From the NCBI GenBank assembly GCA_964452495.1, contig CAYVMC010000004.1:1-64000 (forward strand): a stretch of 64,000 nt of DNA, read 5' to 3'. Below the pieces are notes generated by a model that was not told the origin of the DNA, made no database searches, and saw only the letters and a program-made list of their open reading frames with translations. Below, piece by piece: positions 44,641 to 53,407 of the stretch (positions within the stretch are counted from its first letter, which is position 1; the number at the start of each line of letters is the position of its first letter). A program made the position numbers and the translations under genes. The DNA is from CALUTH01 sp964452495 (GTDB lineage Bacteria; Cyanobacteriota; Vampirovibrionia; Gastranaerophilales; Gastranaerophilaceae).

Positions 44641-45291
44641 TTAATTAGTACCTAATAAACCGCTGGTCAAACTTTGTCCAAGGTTTACAAGATTCTGCAC
44701 ATAATCCGTAGAACTTGAATCCTGAGATGTAGTAGAGGAGCTAGAGCTTTCCTTTTGCGCATTTGCATTGCTGGTACTTAACGATTGTGACTGATTGTTA
44801 GAAATAACATTATAACCGCTTAAGTATAAATTCATCAGATTTGAAAGCATCGTTGCAGCATTTTCTTGCGAAGACCCCAAAAGTTCCATTGTATAATCAG
44901 AAATACTATCATTAATATTTTCTTGTAATTGATTATACATATCAGTTGCCTGACTTGAACGAATCATATTACGCTGAGAAAGGGGATTAATTATATTATT
45001 TTCCAAACTTTTTTGTGCCTCTTCGTTCAAAGTACTTGTAAAACTACTCAATTTTGCCTGATTAGTAGCATCATCAATTGAAGGATTCAAATAATTTTGC
45101 AAAAGCTGTGATATATTGTCATTAACAAATGTATTAATCGTATCTAATGCACTTCCTGTAACAAATGATGAAGTAGTCCCGTCATTGTTTGTTGTTGATG
45201 TAACATAAGGATTTGATGTTGTTGTGTTTCCTAATGTTGTATTTGTTTGTGTACTTGTATTTGTTGTTGTAGATGATGATTTGCCACCCAT
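44641..45291 (-). CDS. Putative internal virion / DNA-ejection protein
   Basis: A 216-residue Ser/Thr/Asn/Gln-rich protein beginning MGGKSSSTTTNTSTQTN, with alpha-helical middle segments (SLENNIINPLSQRNMIRSS). Similar low-complexity starts occur in small ejection proteins of podoviruses. It is in the place of T7 gp14, directly behind the GNAT-like gene. Assignment is by position and composition. Confidence 0.55.
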   Translation of the reverse strand: MGGKSSSTTTNTSTQTNTTLGNTTTSNPYVTSTTNNDGTTSSFVTGSALDTINTFVNDNISQLLQNYLNPSIDDATNQAKLSSFTSTLNEEAQKSLENNIINPLSQRNMIRSSQATDMYNQLQENINDSISDYTMELLGSSQENAATMLSNLMNLYLSGYNVISNNQSQSLSTSNANAQKESSSSSTTSQDSSSTDYVQNLVNLGQSLTSGLLGTN

Positions 45292-45292
45292 G

Positions 45293-45673
45293 TTATTCTC
45301 CTTTCTTTTTTACATAGAGTTCACTATTAACCTTTTTAAACCCTGCTCTTGAAAGACAGAGTTTGGCTGTCCTGTGTTTTGTCCTCGCCCAGATATCACA
45401 ATTGAACCACTTTTCTACCATATTCAAGCACTCAATATTCTGAAAGTGACAGCCTCTGTTAGAAAAACCATTCAAAAAAAGTTTTTCATTATTTTTGTAA
45501 AAATACAGACAGCCTATGAATTTATTCTCATCTGAAATAAATGAATAAAATAATGTTGAACTTAATATCCTGTCAAAATCATCGATATCACCAATTAAAG
45601 ACTGATATTTTTTATAAAGACTTTTAGCCTCACTATAATTAAAGTCCTTTTCAAGCGGAATTAAAACTTTCAT
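45293..45673 (-). CDS. GNAT-like phage protein (T7 gp13 position)
   Basis: A 126-residue protein with a GNAT N-acetyltransferase-like pattern: FIGCLYFYKNNEKLFLNGFS, then NMVEKWFNCDIWARTKHRTA and LCLSRAGFKKV at the end, the usual last GNAT strand. T7 gp13 is a GNAT-related virion assembly protein in the same genomic place. Enzymatic activity is uncertain because a clear acetyl-CoA loop is not seen. Confidence 0.7.
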   Translation of the reverse strand: MKVLIPLEKDFNYSEAKSLYKKYQSLIGDIDDFDRILSSTLFYSFISDENKFIGCLYFYKNNEKLFLNGFSNRGCHFQNIECLNMVEKWFNCDIWARTKHRTAKLCLSRAGFKKVNSELYVKKKGE

Positions 45674-45674
45674 T

Positions 45675-47219
45675 TTACCTCTGCTTAACTTTTATTCTGG
45701 AACATTCAAGAGTTTTAATACAAAACTCTTCACCCTGTTCTTGATTAAAAAACGATATCTCCATAGTATTAAACATTGCAGGCGGTAGTTTGACTATTGA
45801 ATTTAGCACTTTGGGAGGATAATTTGTTTCATCCCAATGCCCTATATCCCAATAGAGTACATTTTTAATCCCATCAGCCGTAATGTATCTAACTTTGGCA
45901 GGTTTCAGTGTATCATAGTTCTTTTGATACTTAACATAAAACCTGTTATCGTATTCCAAATCCAGAGTAACTCTTGGCGGATAGTAAAAAATTTTTACAG
46001 TATTATCAGAACCAAGGTTTACCGGTGAACAATAATAATATGATTGTATAAATTCACCATTAAAATTTGAGCCGCTGTATTCTTCATAAATATCTTCTCC
46101 TGCTGAATAAAAAACTTCATTTATTGTTGCAAAACAATTTATCTTTTGACATTTACGCTTAACCCACGCTTCTCTTATACAATCGTAAATCATTACAATA
46201 GAATACGTATCATCACTCGTTGGAGTTAAAAACCAAATTTCATTCCTATCCATTGTTACAACGGATTCCATTCTGCATTGAGAAATCTTTGCGAGCGGAA
46301 TATCAACAAGTTCTTCCTGTATTTCAAGGGCTATATTTTTACCTATTATTTTATTTCCTGCCATTTCTTGATTGAAAGTAAATACTGATTTTTTATTATG
46401 GTCATAGAAATATAATTTAATACCGTGAAATACAAGTGCCTTATCGCTTGCACACCCGCCAGGAGATTCCTCAGTCATAGAGAAACCATAATCAGATGCA
46501 ACACTGACCAATACAGAACTATCGGAATGAAATACGGCAAGCGAGCCTAAGTACGGATATATTGCAGTAATCGGCTTCACGAATTCAATATACCCTGAAG
46601 AAGTAACAATTTCCGCATCAGCAGTTGAAAAATCATAAATATTTTCCTGTACAGAATACCAGAGTACTTTTTCGTTAAAAACCCATAGACGTCCATCAAA
46701 ATTAACAAGCCCCATTCCTGCAATTGTACGACTATCTCTGTCTTGCAAATCCATCATAGTAACTTCATCCAGCTCTCCATCATCATTTGTATTTCCAAGT
46801 TCTATTGATAACATTTCTTCCGAGTTTGAAAATACAAATAAATCAGACCACCCCTGTGCAAAGTCACATCCGCAAGATTTGCCAGTAACACTTAACCCTG
46901 ATTTTTTTAAAGTAAGCATTTTGGCAGAAGGGTTAAAGAGATAAATTTTCCCCTCTTCAGTATTTTCTGTGTGAACAAAAAAATTATGAACACTATTCTG
47001 TACACTGTCGTAAATATTTATAACAGTTTCATCATCCGGAATAAGTCCACAGACAGAAACATTGCCTTTTACAGTTCTTATTCCTACACCTGAATTTGAA
47101 TTGGTACTGAACAATTCCACATTCTGCATATCGGTTGCAGTAATCATAGTAGATGAGAAATCAGATTCCTGGCGTTTTATTCCGCTAAAGGTATTACATA
47201 TAAGAGATGTACTGTTCAT
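45675..47219 (-). CDS. Podovirus tail nozzle / tubular protein B-like
   Basis: A 514-residue beta-rich protein. The repeated pattern of aromatic-rich strands (GWSDLFVFSN, GRLWVFNEKVLWYS, YLGSLAVFHSDS, GIKLYFYDHNKKSVFTF, DRNEIWFLTP, REAWVKRKC) is that of a beta-propeller nozzle as in P22 gp10 or T7 gp12. It would form the tip of the short tail. Start MNSTSLICNTFSG. Confidence 0.72.
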   Translation of the reverse strand: MNSTSLICNTFSGIKRQESDFSSTMITATDMQNVELFSTNSNSGVGIRTVKGNVSVCGLIPDDETVINIYDSVQNSVHNFFVHTENTEEGKIYLFNPSAKMLTLKKSGLSVTGKSCGCDFAQGWSDLFVFSNSEEMLSIELGNTNDDGELDEVTMMDLQDRDSRTIAGMGLVNFDGRLWVFNEKVLWYSVQENIYDFSTADAEIVTSSGYIEFVKPITAIYPYLGSLAVFHSDSSVLVSVASDYGFSMTEESPGGCASDKALVFHGIKLYFYDHNKKSVFTFNQEMAGNKIIGKNIALEIQEELVDIPLAKISQCRMESVVTMDRNEIWFLTPTSDDTYSIVMIYDCIREAWVKRKCQKINCFATINEVFYSAGEDIYEEYSGSNFNGEFIQSYYYCSPVNLGSDNTVKIFYYPPRVTLDLEYDNRFYVKYQKNYDTLKPAKVRYITADGIKNVLYWDIGHWDETNYPPKVLNSIVKLPPAMFNTMEISFFNQEQGEEFCIKTLECSRIKVKQR

Positions 47220-47230
47220 ATTAACCTCGC

Positions 47231-47695
47231 TTAATAATACTGTTTAATATAGTTTTCCAGCCGACAAATTCTATTTAACCAGCCTTTCAAAAATACTTTC
47301 TGAGTAGGATTTTTTTCAGCAAACTCAATATATTTGTCCCTTCTGAGCTTTAAATATTTTTCGGAGTTTCCCTGAGAGAGAGTAAGAAAACTTCCCGCCC
47401 GTGAAATTCCCATATTAACAGAGGTATCAAAATGAATTAGTGCAAGCTTCTCATCAGTAATTTTGTCTGCCCCCGAGGCTATATAATATTTCTTATAATA
47501 TATTTCCTCAACTTCTTCAGAGGTTATTTCTTTTACCGAACGAAGAGGAAGTTTTTTTGATTTGCGGTACATATCATATACTGATTTAGTCATTCCAAAA
47601 TTTGTTTCTCCGCCTGAATCAGCCGGATTATTAACATAACCGCCTTCTGAAAAGAGAACAAAATCCAAAGCTTTTTTAAATTTTTTATCTTCCAT
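47231..47695 (-). CDS. Endolysin, glycoside hydrolase family 108
   Basis: A 154-residue peptidoglycan hydrolase. The N-terminal GH108 motif is EGGYVNNPADSGGETNFGM with the catalytic Glu at about residue 17. The C-terminal helical part (HFDTSVNMGISRAGSFL, LKGWLNRICRLENYI) matches the peptidoglycan-binding end of the family. It has no signal peptide, so it depends on a holin. It lies between the two tail tube genes, which is unusual. Confidence 0.9.
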   Translation of the reverse strand: MEDKKFKKALDFVLFSEGGYVNNPADSGGETNFGMTKSVYDMYRKSKKLPLRSVKEITSEEVEEIYYKKYYIASGADKITDEKLALIHFDTSVNMGISRAGSFLTLSQGNSEKYLKLRRDKYIEFAEKNPTQKVFLKGWLNRICRLENYIKQYY

Positions 47696-47709
47696 AATTT
47701 GCTCCTTTT

Positions 47710-48378
47710 TTAAAAAACCACTTTTCTTTCCGGAGTAATACCGGTTGTATACTTAAGAAGAAGCTTATATGCCGTTTCAAACTGTTTTTTATAGTTTGAA
47801 TAGTTTTCATCATGCTCTGAGGCAATAGCATAAAGCATTGTTTTGGTAATCAATGCGTTCTTAAACAACTCCTCAAGTTTTTCAGGTATATCAATAGTAT
47901 CTGTATCATTTTTAAGTGCATATAAATCTTTCCCCGTTTCATCTGAACCGATCACCAGAGTATAGTATTCAATCTGCACCTCATAAGCTTGATCCGGCAC
48001 AGGATAAAAATAAATGTTCTGATTATCCACACAAAAATACTTTGGAGTACCTGTTTCTTCTGTTTCAGCAGGTTCTTTATCCAAAAATTCCAAATAATTA
48101 CCGTCAATTGATACACAGTAACCTTTTTTCCCGTCAATTTTTCTTTCGACAATATTCCCGTCAGGGAGTGAATAGCTCTGTTCGCCATTCATCAATAATA
48201 AATCTTCTGTTTTTCTTCTGAACGAAAAATCCGTAGAACACCAAAGATCAGAAAGAGCTTTATTAATTGAAGAAATCAAAACATTTTCAAACTCGGAGTC
48301 TGAGTCAACCTCATCATCAAACATTGACCATGCCTGTGAGGCAACACTGTTGTATATATCTAAAAGTGTAAGTGTCAT
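47710..48378 (-). CDS. Head-tail adaptor (P22 gp4 / T7 gp11-like)
   Basis: A 222-residue protein with ISSINKALSDLWCSTDFSFR, a helical adaptor start, and FYPVPDQAYEVQIEYYTL in the middle, the pattern of podovirus adaptor or tubular A proteins. It would form the ring below the portal. It overlaps the upstream gene by four bases (ATGA-type). Confidence 0.75.
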   Translation of the reverse strand: MTLTLLDIYNSVASQAWSMFDDEVDSDSEFENVLISSINKALSDLWCSTDFSFRRKTEDLLLMNGEQSYSLPDGNIVERKIDGKKGYCVSIDGNYLEFLDKEPAETEETGTPKYFCVDNQNIYFYPVPDQAYEVQIEYYTLVIGSDETGKDLYALKNDTDTIDIPEKLEELFKNALITKTMLYAIASEHDENYSNYKKQFETAYKLLLKYTTGITPERKVVF

Positions 48379-48692
48379 CTATTCTTCTCCTTCTTCTTTT
48401 TAACAGCAGTTCGATTTATCTCAGTCTTTTTGTTTTTAGTTAACACTTTAGGTGCTTTCTCCTTTGCAAGTGACGGAAGATCAACCTCTAGTTCATCCTC
48501 TTCAATTACAATATTGTATATATCTTTTAATTTTGACGATTCTAATTCATGATTAATATGAGTTGTAATAATGTTATTATCCAATCCAGAAATAATTTCA
48601 TAAATATCCGGAGCTTGCTTTATAACCTCTAAAGCTTTATCTTCCGGAAGAATAAATATATGTTTTGTTAAAATATTTTTAAACTTAACCAT
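48375..48692 (-). CDS. Hypothetical phage protein
   Basis: A 105-residue protein with a helical N-terminal part and a basic C-terminal tail (KTEINRTAVKKKKEK). No domain is recognised. It is the first gene after the internal terminator and overlaps the adaptor gene. A DNA-binding or head-completion role is possible. Confidence 0.6.
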   Translation of the reverse strand: MVKFKNILTKHIFILPEDKALEVIKQAPDIYEIISGLDNNIITTHINHELESSKLKDIYNIVIEEDELEVDLPSLAKEKAPKVLTKNKKTEINRTAVKKKKEKNR

Positions 48693-48706
48693 ACAAAAAT
48701 CTCCTT

Positions 48707-48768
48707 AAAAAAAGCGGAACGGGAAATGCAAATAAAGAAGAGAGTAAGTAAACAAACTACCGTTCCGC
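48707..48768 (-). terminator. Internal terminator directly after the capsid module
   Basis: On the minus strand GCGGAACGG (48760-48768) and CCGTTCCGC (48714-48722) form a nine-base GC-rich stem around a 37-base loop, followed at once by seven T residues. It separates capsid genes from tail genes inside the operon. Confidence 0.8.
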
Positions 48769-48782
48769 AGAGAGTGAGAAAA

Positions 48783-49175
48783 CTATTCTACCGGTACAAT
48801 ACCTGCACGTTTAGCGACTGCATAAACATTTCCGATAAAACCTGTACCAAAATCAAGATTAATAGAGCCGTCACGGTTTTCAAACCTTGATAAATCCTGC
48901 AATTGACATACAATAGTTGTTGATGCGTCAATATCAATATCCAAATCTCCGAGCATAGAGTTAGGATAAGTATCTCCTGCTACAAAGGTTACGGTTGAAG
49001 CAGCCTCAGCAGTATTTTCAACAACGATTGATAACGAATTATTTTTGTTTTTAGAAGCTTCTTTAATCTGTATACCATTTGCAGCCGTAACTGTTGCAGG
49101 CTCAACATCAGCAAACGCTACTGACTGTGAAGCATCCGCTTCCGGTAAAATTACTTCAATAATATCTCTAGCCAT
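48783..49175 (-). CDS. Putative capsid-associated (decoration-like) protein
   Basis: A 130-residue beta-rich protein between the capsid gene and the internal terminator. It has VEPATVTAANGIQIKEASKN, VVENTAEAASTVTFVAGDTY and GSINLDFGTGFIGNVYAV, the kind of strand-rich sequence found in head decoration or stabilising proteins. Assignment rests on position and composition. Confidence 0.6.
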   Translation of the reverse strand: MARDIIEVILPEADASQSVAFADVEPATVTAANGIQIKEASKNKNNSLSIVVENTAEAASTVTFVAGDTYPNSMLGDLDIDIDASTTIVCQLQDLSRFENRDGSINLDFGTGFIGNVYAVAKRAGIVPVE

Positions 49176-49206
49176 TTCTTAAATTCTCCTTTTTATAATT
49201 ACTAAA

Positions 49207-50103
49207 CTAAGCCGCTGCAGAAAGTGATAATGGTGCTTTTACTTTTACAGTACCGAGGAAATCTGCACGTGGAGCGCCAACACCATACAAACCATACCCC
49301 TTATAAGTAGAATTGAAATTCTTTTCAGGGATATAGAACTGTGTTGACATATCTGCAGAAATACCTCCTGCAAGAGTTTTACCAGCAATACCAAACATAG
49401 GATAAAATACGCCGTCTTCCGGTTGTGCAATATTATTTGAAGTATAGATGTCCCAGCCGCAAAGTCTGCCAATATGTCCTTTTTCCAGTTTTTTATGTCC
49501 TGATTCAACATATTTAAAATCTTCCAACTGACCTAAATAGAACTGAAATTCAGGAGGCACAATACAAATCATAGAACCATCAATCCAGTTGGTATGTCCT
49601 TTACCATCTCCTCTCTGGAATTTAGCCTGCATAATTGCAAGAATTTCTTTTGCATATTGAGCAGTAAGTGTTATTGCAGAACCATTATCATCAAGATAAT
49701 GCCCTGCTCTTGTATAAAGATTTCCAAAAGCAGTATCTACCGCTGCAGCAAACTGCTTAATCGCATCATCACAGTATACACGTGCAAGACTTAATTGACT
49801 TCTATCCATTTCACTTTCTTCAATTTGTTTTTCTTCTACAGCAGATAACTCAAAATGGAATGCTTTACCTTTATCGAGTCTCACTTTTGTAATAGAAAGT
49901 CCTGCTTCTTCTGCATCCTTAAGGTCGCCGCCATCATAGTCAAACATCGCAACTGAAGCAGGCATAATAATATCAATTTCATCACCTTTTCTAACATTTG
50001 CTCTTGTCTCTGTATGTGCTAGTTTACCTATTACAAGTTCATTGTAAAAATACTTTTCAATTGATTTGTTGAAAATTGTTTGAATCATTTGTTGTACTGA
50101 CAT
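49207..50103 (-). CDS. Phage major capsid protein
   Basis: A 298-residue HK97-fold capsid protein of the P22 coat type. Segments typical of the family are RKGDEIDIIMPASVAMFDYD, KVRLDKGKAFHFELSAVEEK, a middle YAKEILAIMQAKFQ, DGSMICIVPPEFQFYL and LCGWDIYTSNNI. It follows the scaffold gene and has a good ribosome binding site (AAAGGAAT). The ORF is intact. Confidence 0.88.
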   Translation of the reverse strand: MSVQQMIQTIFNKSIEKYFYNELVIGKLAHTETRANVRKGDEIDIIMPASVAMFDYDGGDLKDAEEAGLSITKVRLDKGKAFHFELSAVEEKQIEESEMDRSQLSLARVYCDDAIKQFAAAVDTAFGNLYTRAGHYLDDNGSAITLTAQYAKEILAIMQAKFQRGDGKGHTNWIDGSMICIVPPEFQFYLGQLEDFKYVESGHKKLEKGHIGRLCGWDIYTSNNIAQPEDGVFYPMFGIAGKTLAGGISADMSTQFYIPEKNFNSTYKGYGLYGVGAPRADFLGTVKVKAPLSLSAAA

Positions 50104-50127
50104 TTTTCATTCCTTTCTTAAAATTAA

Positions 50128-50769
50128 CTACATTAATTCATCAAGAGCTTTTTCTAGTTCAGCCTGAGACATATCAGAAAGCTTTTTTCGGTAAGTTTTA
50201 GATTTTGGCCTGTTATTGGTATAAGCAAGCATATCCGTTGCATTATCAGATTCCACCTCGAGGGCTTTTGCTCTTTGTATCTGTGCCATTCTTGAGTTAA
50301 GGTAATTTTCAACAAGCTGAACCATTGAATCAACATCCAACTTATTACCGTACCCATCGTAAGCAGCCTTAAGCAAATCCCTGAATTCCTTGTTTTGAAG
50401 ATATGCTTCCGTATTGTACTTGCTGCTCATACCTTCAACAAGCCCTTTAAACTCCTCCAAACGTCTCCTGCCGTCTCTGCATCGAGCCATATGGGCTTCG
50501 TATTCCTGCGCTATTTTCCGAAGTTCTCCTGTTTCTCTTGCAAGCTGTCCGAACTTTTTTTGAAGTTCAATGTATGCCTTTGATAAATCTTCCACCGATT
50601 TAAATTTTCCGAGGATAGGATTATTCTCCAGCGGACGGGGAATATTTCTTTCTATTTGCGCTTTTTCAGAGTCCGAAGTTACAGGGGCTGAATTGTCTTC
50701 ATAGTAAGAAGGTTCATAATCTGCACACATTTCGGGATTGTCTGACATAATTCTGTTTTTTCCAAACAT
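50128..50769 (-). CDS. Phage scaffolding protein
   Basis: A 213-residue, highly charged helical protein placed between portal and capsid, as scaffolds are. It has SVEDLSKAYIELQKKFGQLA, a coiled-coil middle (AQEYEAHMARCRDGRRRLEE) and a C-terminal helical end (LSDMSQAELEKALDEL) that would bind the coat. Confidence 0.78.
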   Translation of the reverse strand: MFGKNRIMSDNPEMCADYEPSYYEDNSAPVTSDSEKAQIERNIPRPLENNPILGKFKSVEDLSKAYIELQKKFGQLARETGELRKIAQEYEAHMARCRDGRRRLEEFKGLVEGMSSKYNTEAYLQNKEFRDLLKAAYDGYGNKLDVDSMVQLVENYLNSRMAQIQRAKALEVESDNATDMLAYTNNRPKSKTYRKKLSDMSQAELEKALDELM

Positions 50770-50816
50770 AAAAATCTCCTTTCAAAACTACAGTTACTTT
50801 ACACTTAACTTAGATA

Positions 50817-52775
50817 CTATTTCTTATTCTCTGCTCCACCACCTCCCGATTTTTCCGGAGCCGTCACGGAATAAGTTTCTTTAGCCGTTTTTTGAGCAGT
50901 ACCTTTTGCTGGCTTGATAACCTGATTTGCTGTAGGATTTGATGCAGCTTGAGCAACTAATTTTTGTATCTGTTCATTAAGCTGTTTCATTACCTGAGGA
51001 TTATTCATAAGATTTTGCAAAACTGCTGCGGCTTGATTTTGCTGTGCTTGCTCTTTGGCAAGAAAACGTTCCGGATTTTCTACACCTTTTTGCTCAAAAT
51101 ACCAGGTAAATATTTCTCTTATATCCAGCGGAATTGATTGTGCAAAACGTTCTATAACACTTACAACCATATCAGCACGTTGTGATTTTTCCACTATTCC
51201 GGAACGATCAGAATAAGTATACCTATAATCCCCTTGCCGAATATTATCATCAATAAGAATGACATCCCTCTGATTGTTATTATTAAGATAAACTTTTTCT
51301 GTTCCTGTTTTAAAATCTGCACAGAGTTTTGCAACATTTTTTACATCAGGAATAATCAAATACTGATTAATAATATCAAGCATCATAGACAAGCGGGTTA
51401 ATTGTCCCTGCGTTTTGGTTGTAATTTCTGTTGCGGTTTTACTAGTTTCCTCATTATTTCCCACCATATTCGGATAAATACCGCTAACCTCTGACATTAA
51501 ATCATCAATAAAGGAAATATCATTCAAGAATACATTTACGTTAAAATCTAGTTGTTTAAAAAGATTACTTGGTGAGATATTGTCTCCATATTCGATAATT
51601 TTACCAGGATATAATTCAATTTCCTCCTGATTAAAAAAGCCTTCAGGAGCAAGTATTGGTGGATTTTCTGCAAGAGACTGCATATCACATGTTCGATTTA
51701 AAAGATTTTCCTGAACAAGCGCAAGATTAAAAATAGAATATAATGGACTTATTCCGCGTCTGGTCTCTGGGTCTACTACAAATGCACCATATGTAAACGG
51801 ATTTATTATACGTTCGTTTTTGGAAAACTTAACAAGATACTTTCTTGCAACGACCACTGCATGCCAATTTTTAAGCAATGTTCCATCCGGCATTCTAAAA
51901 TCTCCCCAATGTTCCAGAACTTCTACAGTAGAACCGTTAACAGTTTCTTTGTATAATCGGCATTTAGACTGATTGGATAAATCTGAAATCATCGGCGTAG
52001 TTATCAAGCTTTGAATTTCTTCAGCGTCTTCTTTTGTTATTGTATAAAGTTTATTATTTACAATATCGTAAGGAGTTTTAAAACTTTTGTATATTTTAGG
52101 ACAATCATCCCAGTTTGAAAGCTGTGAGACATCAAACACCAAATCTGCAGGATTAACCGGATAAATATACGGATTATCATAAATTTTTCTAGTATCCGTC
52201 CAGAAATTCTGGCCTTTAGATATTGCATCCAAAATAAGCGGAAGTTTAGTTACATCGTTTTTAAAGACATTTTTAAAGAAACTAACCGGTCTCCTGTATT
52301 CTTCATAATGTTTTTTCCAGGCAGTAAATGATATCATTTCTCCGTAAAGTAAAGCATTATCAAGTATTTCATCGCATGTTTTTTGATAATCCATTTTTTC
52401 AAAAATATCTACAAGAACAGCTTTTTGACGATTTGCAGAGTTATCACTTTCATGATTTTCACCGGAAACATCAAACATTGAATTTACATTTGAATAAATA
52501 TTTTTCCATATAAAAGCCTTTAATGTTTGATAAAACATAAATAACTTACACATTTTAACCTTGGATTTCCATTTTTTATGTTTATCTCCTTCAGTTGCAT
52601 AATTGTTTTTAAAAAATATTTCATTAATCAAAGCATCAGATTTAGCAAGATTAGATGAGCGAGCATCATTGTAAGTATTAAATATGTCGACAATTTTGCT
52701 GACAATAGCAGCCTCATCAGCCTGTGATAACTTAACTTTTTTGTTTTCATTTTGAATAATATAATCAAATGACAT
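50817..52775 (-). CDS. Phage portal protein
   Basis: A 652-residue podovirus-type portal that forms the twelve-fold ring through which DNA passes. Recognised segments are EMISFTAWKKHYEEYR, NPADLVFDVSQLSNWDDCPK, NPFTYGAFVVDPETRRGISP, AENPPILAPEGFFNQ and GNNEETSKTATEITTKTQGQ. A Gln/Ala-rich C-terminal tail probably forms the barrel. The length agrees with P22-like portals. Confidence 0.9.
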   Translation of the reverse strand: MSFDYIIQNENKKVKLSQADEAAIVSKIVDIFNTYNDARSSNLAKSDALINEIFFKNNYATEGDKHKKWKSKVKMCKLFMFYQTLKAFIWKNIYSNVNSMFDVSGENHESDNSANRQKAVLVDIFEKMDYQKTCDEILDNALLYGEMISFTAWKKHYEEYRRPVSFFKNVFKNDVTKLPLILDAISKGQNFWTDTRKIYDNPYIYPVNPADLVFDVSQLSNWDDCPKIYKSFKTPYDIVNNKLYTITKEDAEEIQSLITTPMISDLSNQSKCRLYKETVNGSTVEVLEHWGDFRMPDGTLLKNWHAVVVARKYLVKFSKNERIINPFTYGAFVVDPETRRGISPLYSIFNLALVQENLLNRTCDMQSLAENPPILAPEGFFNQEEIELYPGKIIEYGDNISPSNLFKQLDFNVNVFLNDISFIDDLMSEVSGIYPNMVGNNEETSKTATEITTKTQGQLTRLSMMLDIINQYLIIPDVKNVAKLCADFKTGTEKVYLNNNNQRDVILIDDNIRQGDYRYTYSDRSGIVEKSQRADMVVSVIERFAQSIPLDIREIFTWYFEQKGVENPERFLAKEQAQQNQAAAVLQNLMNNPQVMKQLNEQIQKLVAQAASNPTANQVIKPAKGTAQKTAKETYSVTAPEKSGGGGAENKK

Positions 52776-52811
52776 GTTTATATCCTTTCTTTAGTTTGAG
52801 CAGAGGGAAAA

Positions 52812-52831
52812 GAACCCTTAAAAAAGGGTTC
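52812..52831. repeat. Hairpin before the portal gene
   Basis: GAACCCTT and AAGGGTTC form a perfect eight-base stem with an AAAA loop, in the 83 bases before the portal ATG. On the minus strand only four T residues follow, so it is more likely an RNA processing or stability element than a terminator. Confidence 0.6.
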
Positions 52832-52858
52832 GAGAAATGAAGGGGTTCACTAAATATA

Positions 52859-53167
52859 CTAAACTTTCTTTAAATCCAGTCCCTGAATGAAAGAGATTTT
52901 AGGTTCATTTCCATCTTCTGGGGATTCATCATCAAGTCCCAGTGCTAAACGATGACCTTTCTGAATTTTAACAACAGAGGCTACAAGAAAATCAAGAGTT
53001 GAAATTGCAGATTTAGGGACCTCTGTCAGTTCATATTCAACATTTGTTATCCCCTTAGAAAATCCTTCTAGAAGATACTCTACATTATCCAGCAGCTTGT
53101 CATAAATTTTTATGTGCCGTTCGTTAACACCTAATTTAATTTTTTCTCTTTTTGTTTTTCGGGGCAT
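52859..53167 (-). CDS. First gene of the virion operon, possible small terminase
   Basis: I use the ATG at 53167 (MPRKTKREKIKLGVNE) because AAAGGA stands just upstream; an earlier ATG in the same frame at 53254 lacks one. About 102 residues with a basic N-terminus and helical middle (RHIKIYDKLLDNVEYLLEGF). It stands where the small terminase or a pre-portal gene is expected, and no other small terminase is seen, but the sequence itself is not diagnostic. Confidence 0.55.
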   Translation of the reverse strand: MPRKTKREKIKLGVNERHIKIYDKLLDNVEYLLEGFSKGITNVEYELTEVPKSAISTLDFLVASVVKIQKGHRLALGLDDESPEDGNEPKISFIQGLDLKKV

Positions 53168-53292
53168 AAGTTTTCCTTTATATCTCTGGATGATAAAAGA
53201 CAGATTAAATGGAGGCAAATCAAGCAAAAGTAGGGTTAAAGAACAGCATTCCATACATCAGATAACCAATTCCTCCTACAATAATATATTAT

Positions 53293-53316
53293 TCAATTTT
53301 TTTTATAAAAATGCAT
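53293..53316 (-). CDS. Possible seven-residue leader peptide
   Basis: AAGGAGGAG, seven bases, then ATG CAT TTT TAT AAA AAA AAT TGA (MHFYKKN). The ribosome binding site is excellent, better than most in the window, though the frame is tiny. It sits upstream of the first virion gene. Confidence 0.35.
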   Translation of the reverse strand: MHFYKKN

Positions 53317-53389
53317 AACAATATCTCCTCCTTAAAAAGATAATACTATACTGAATTTATTCATTTTGGGGAACTTTTTGAGCCAACCT

Positions 53390-53407
53390 GTACTTAAATT
53401 TAAGTAC
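53390..53407. promoter_or_regulatory. Perfect 18-base palindrome upstream of the virion operon
   Basis: GTACTTAAATTTAAGTAC is fully self-complementary and lies about 220 bases before the first assigned virion gene and 75 bases before the leader-peptide ribosome binding site. It could be a repressor site, for example of a LexA-like or prophage regulator. Confidence 0.55.
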
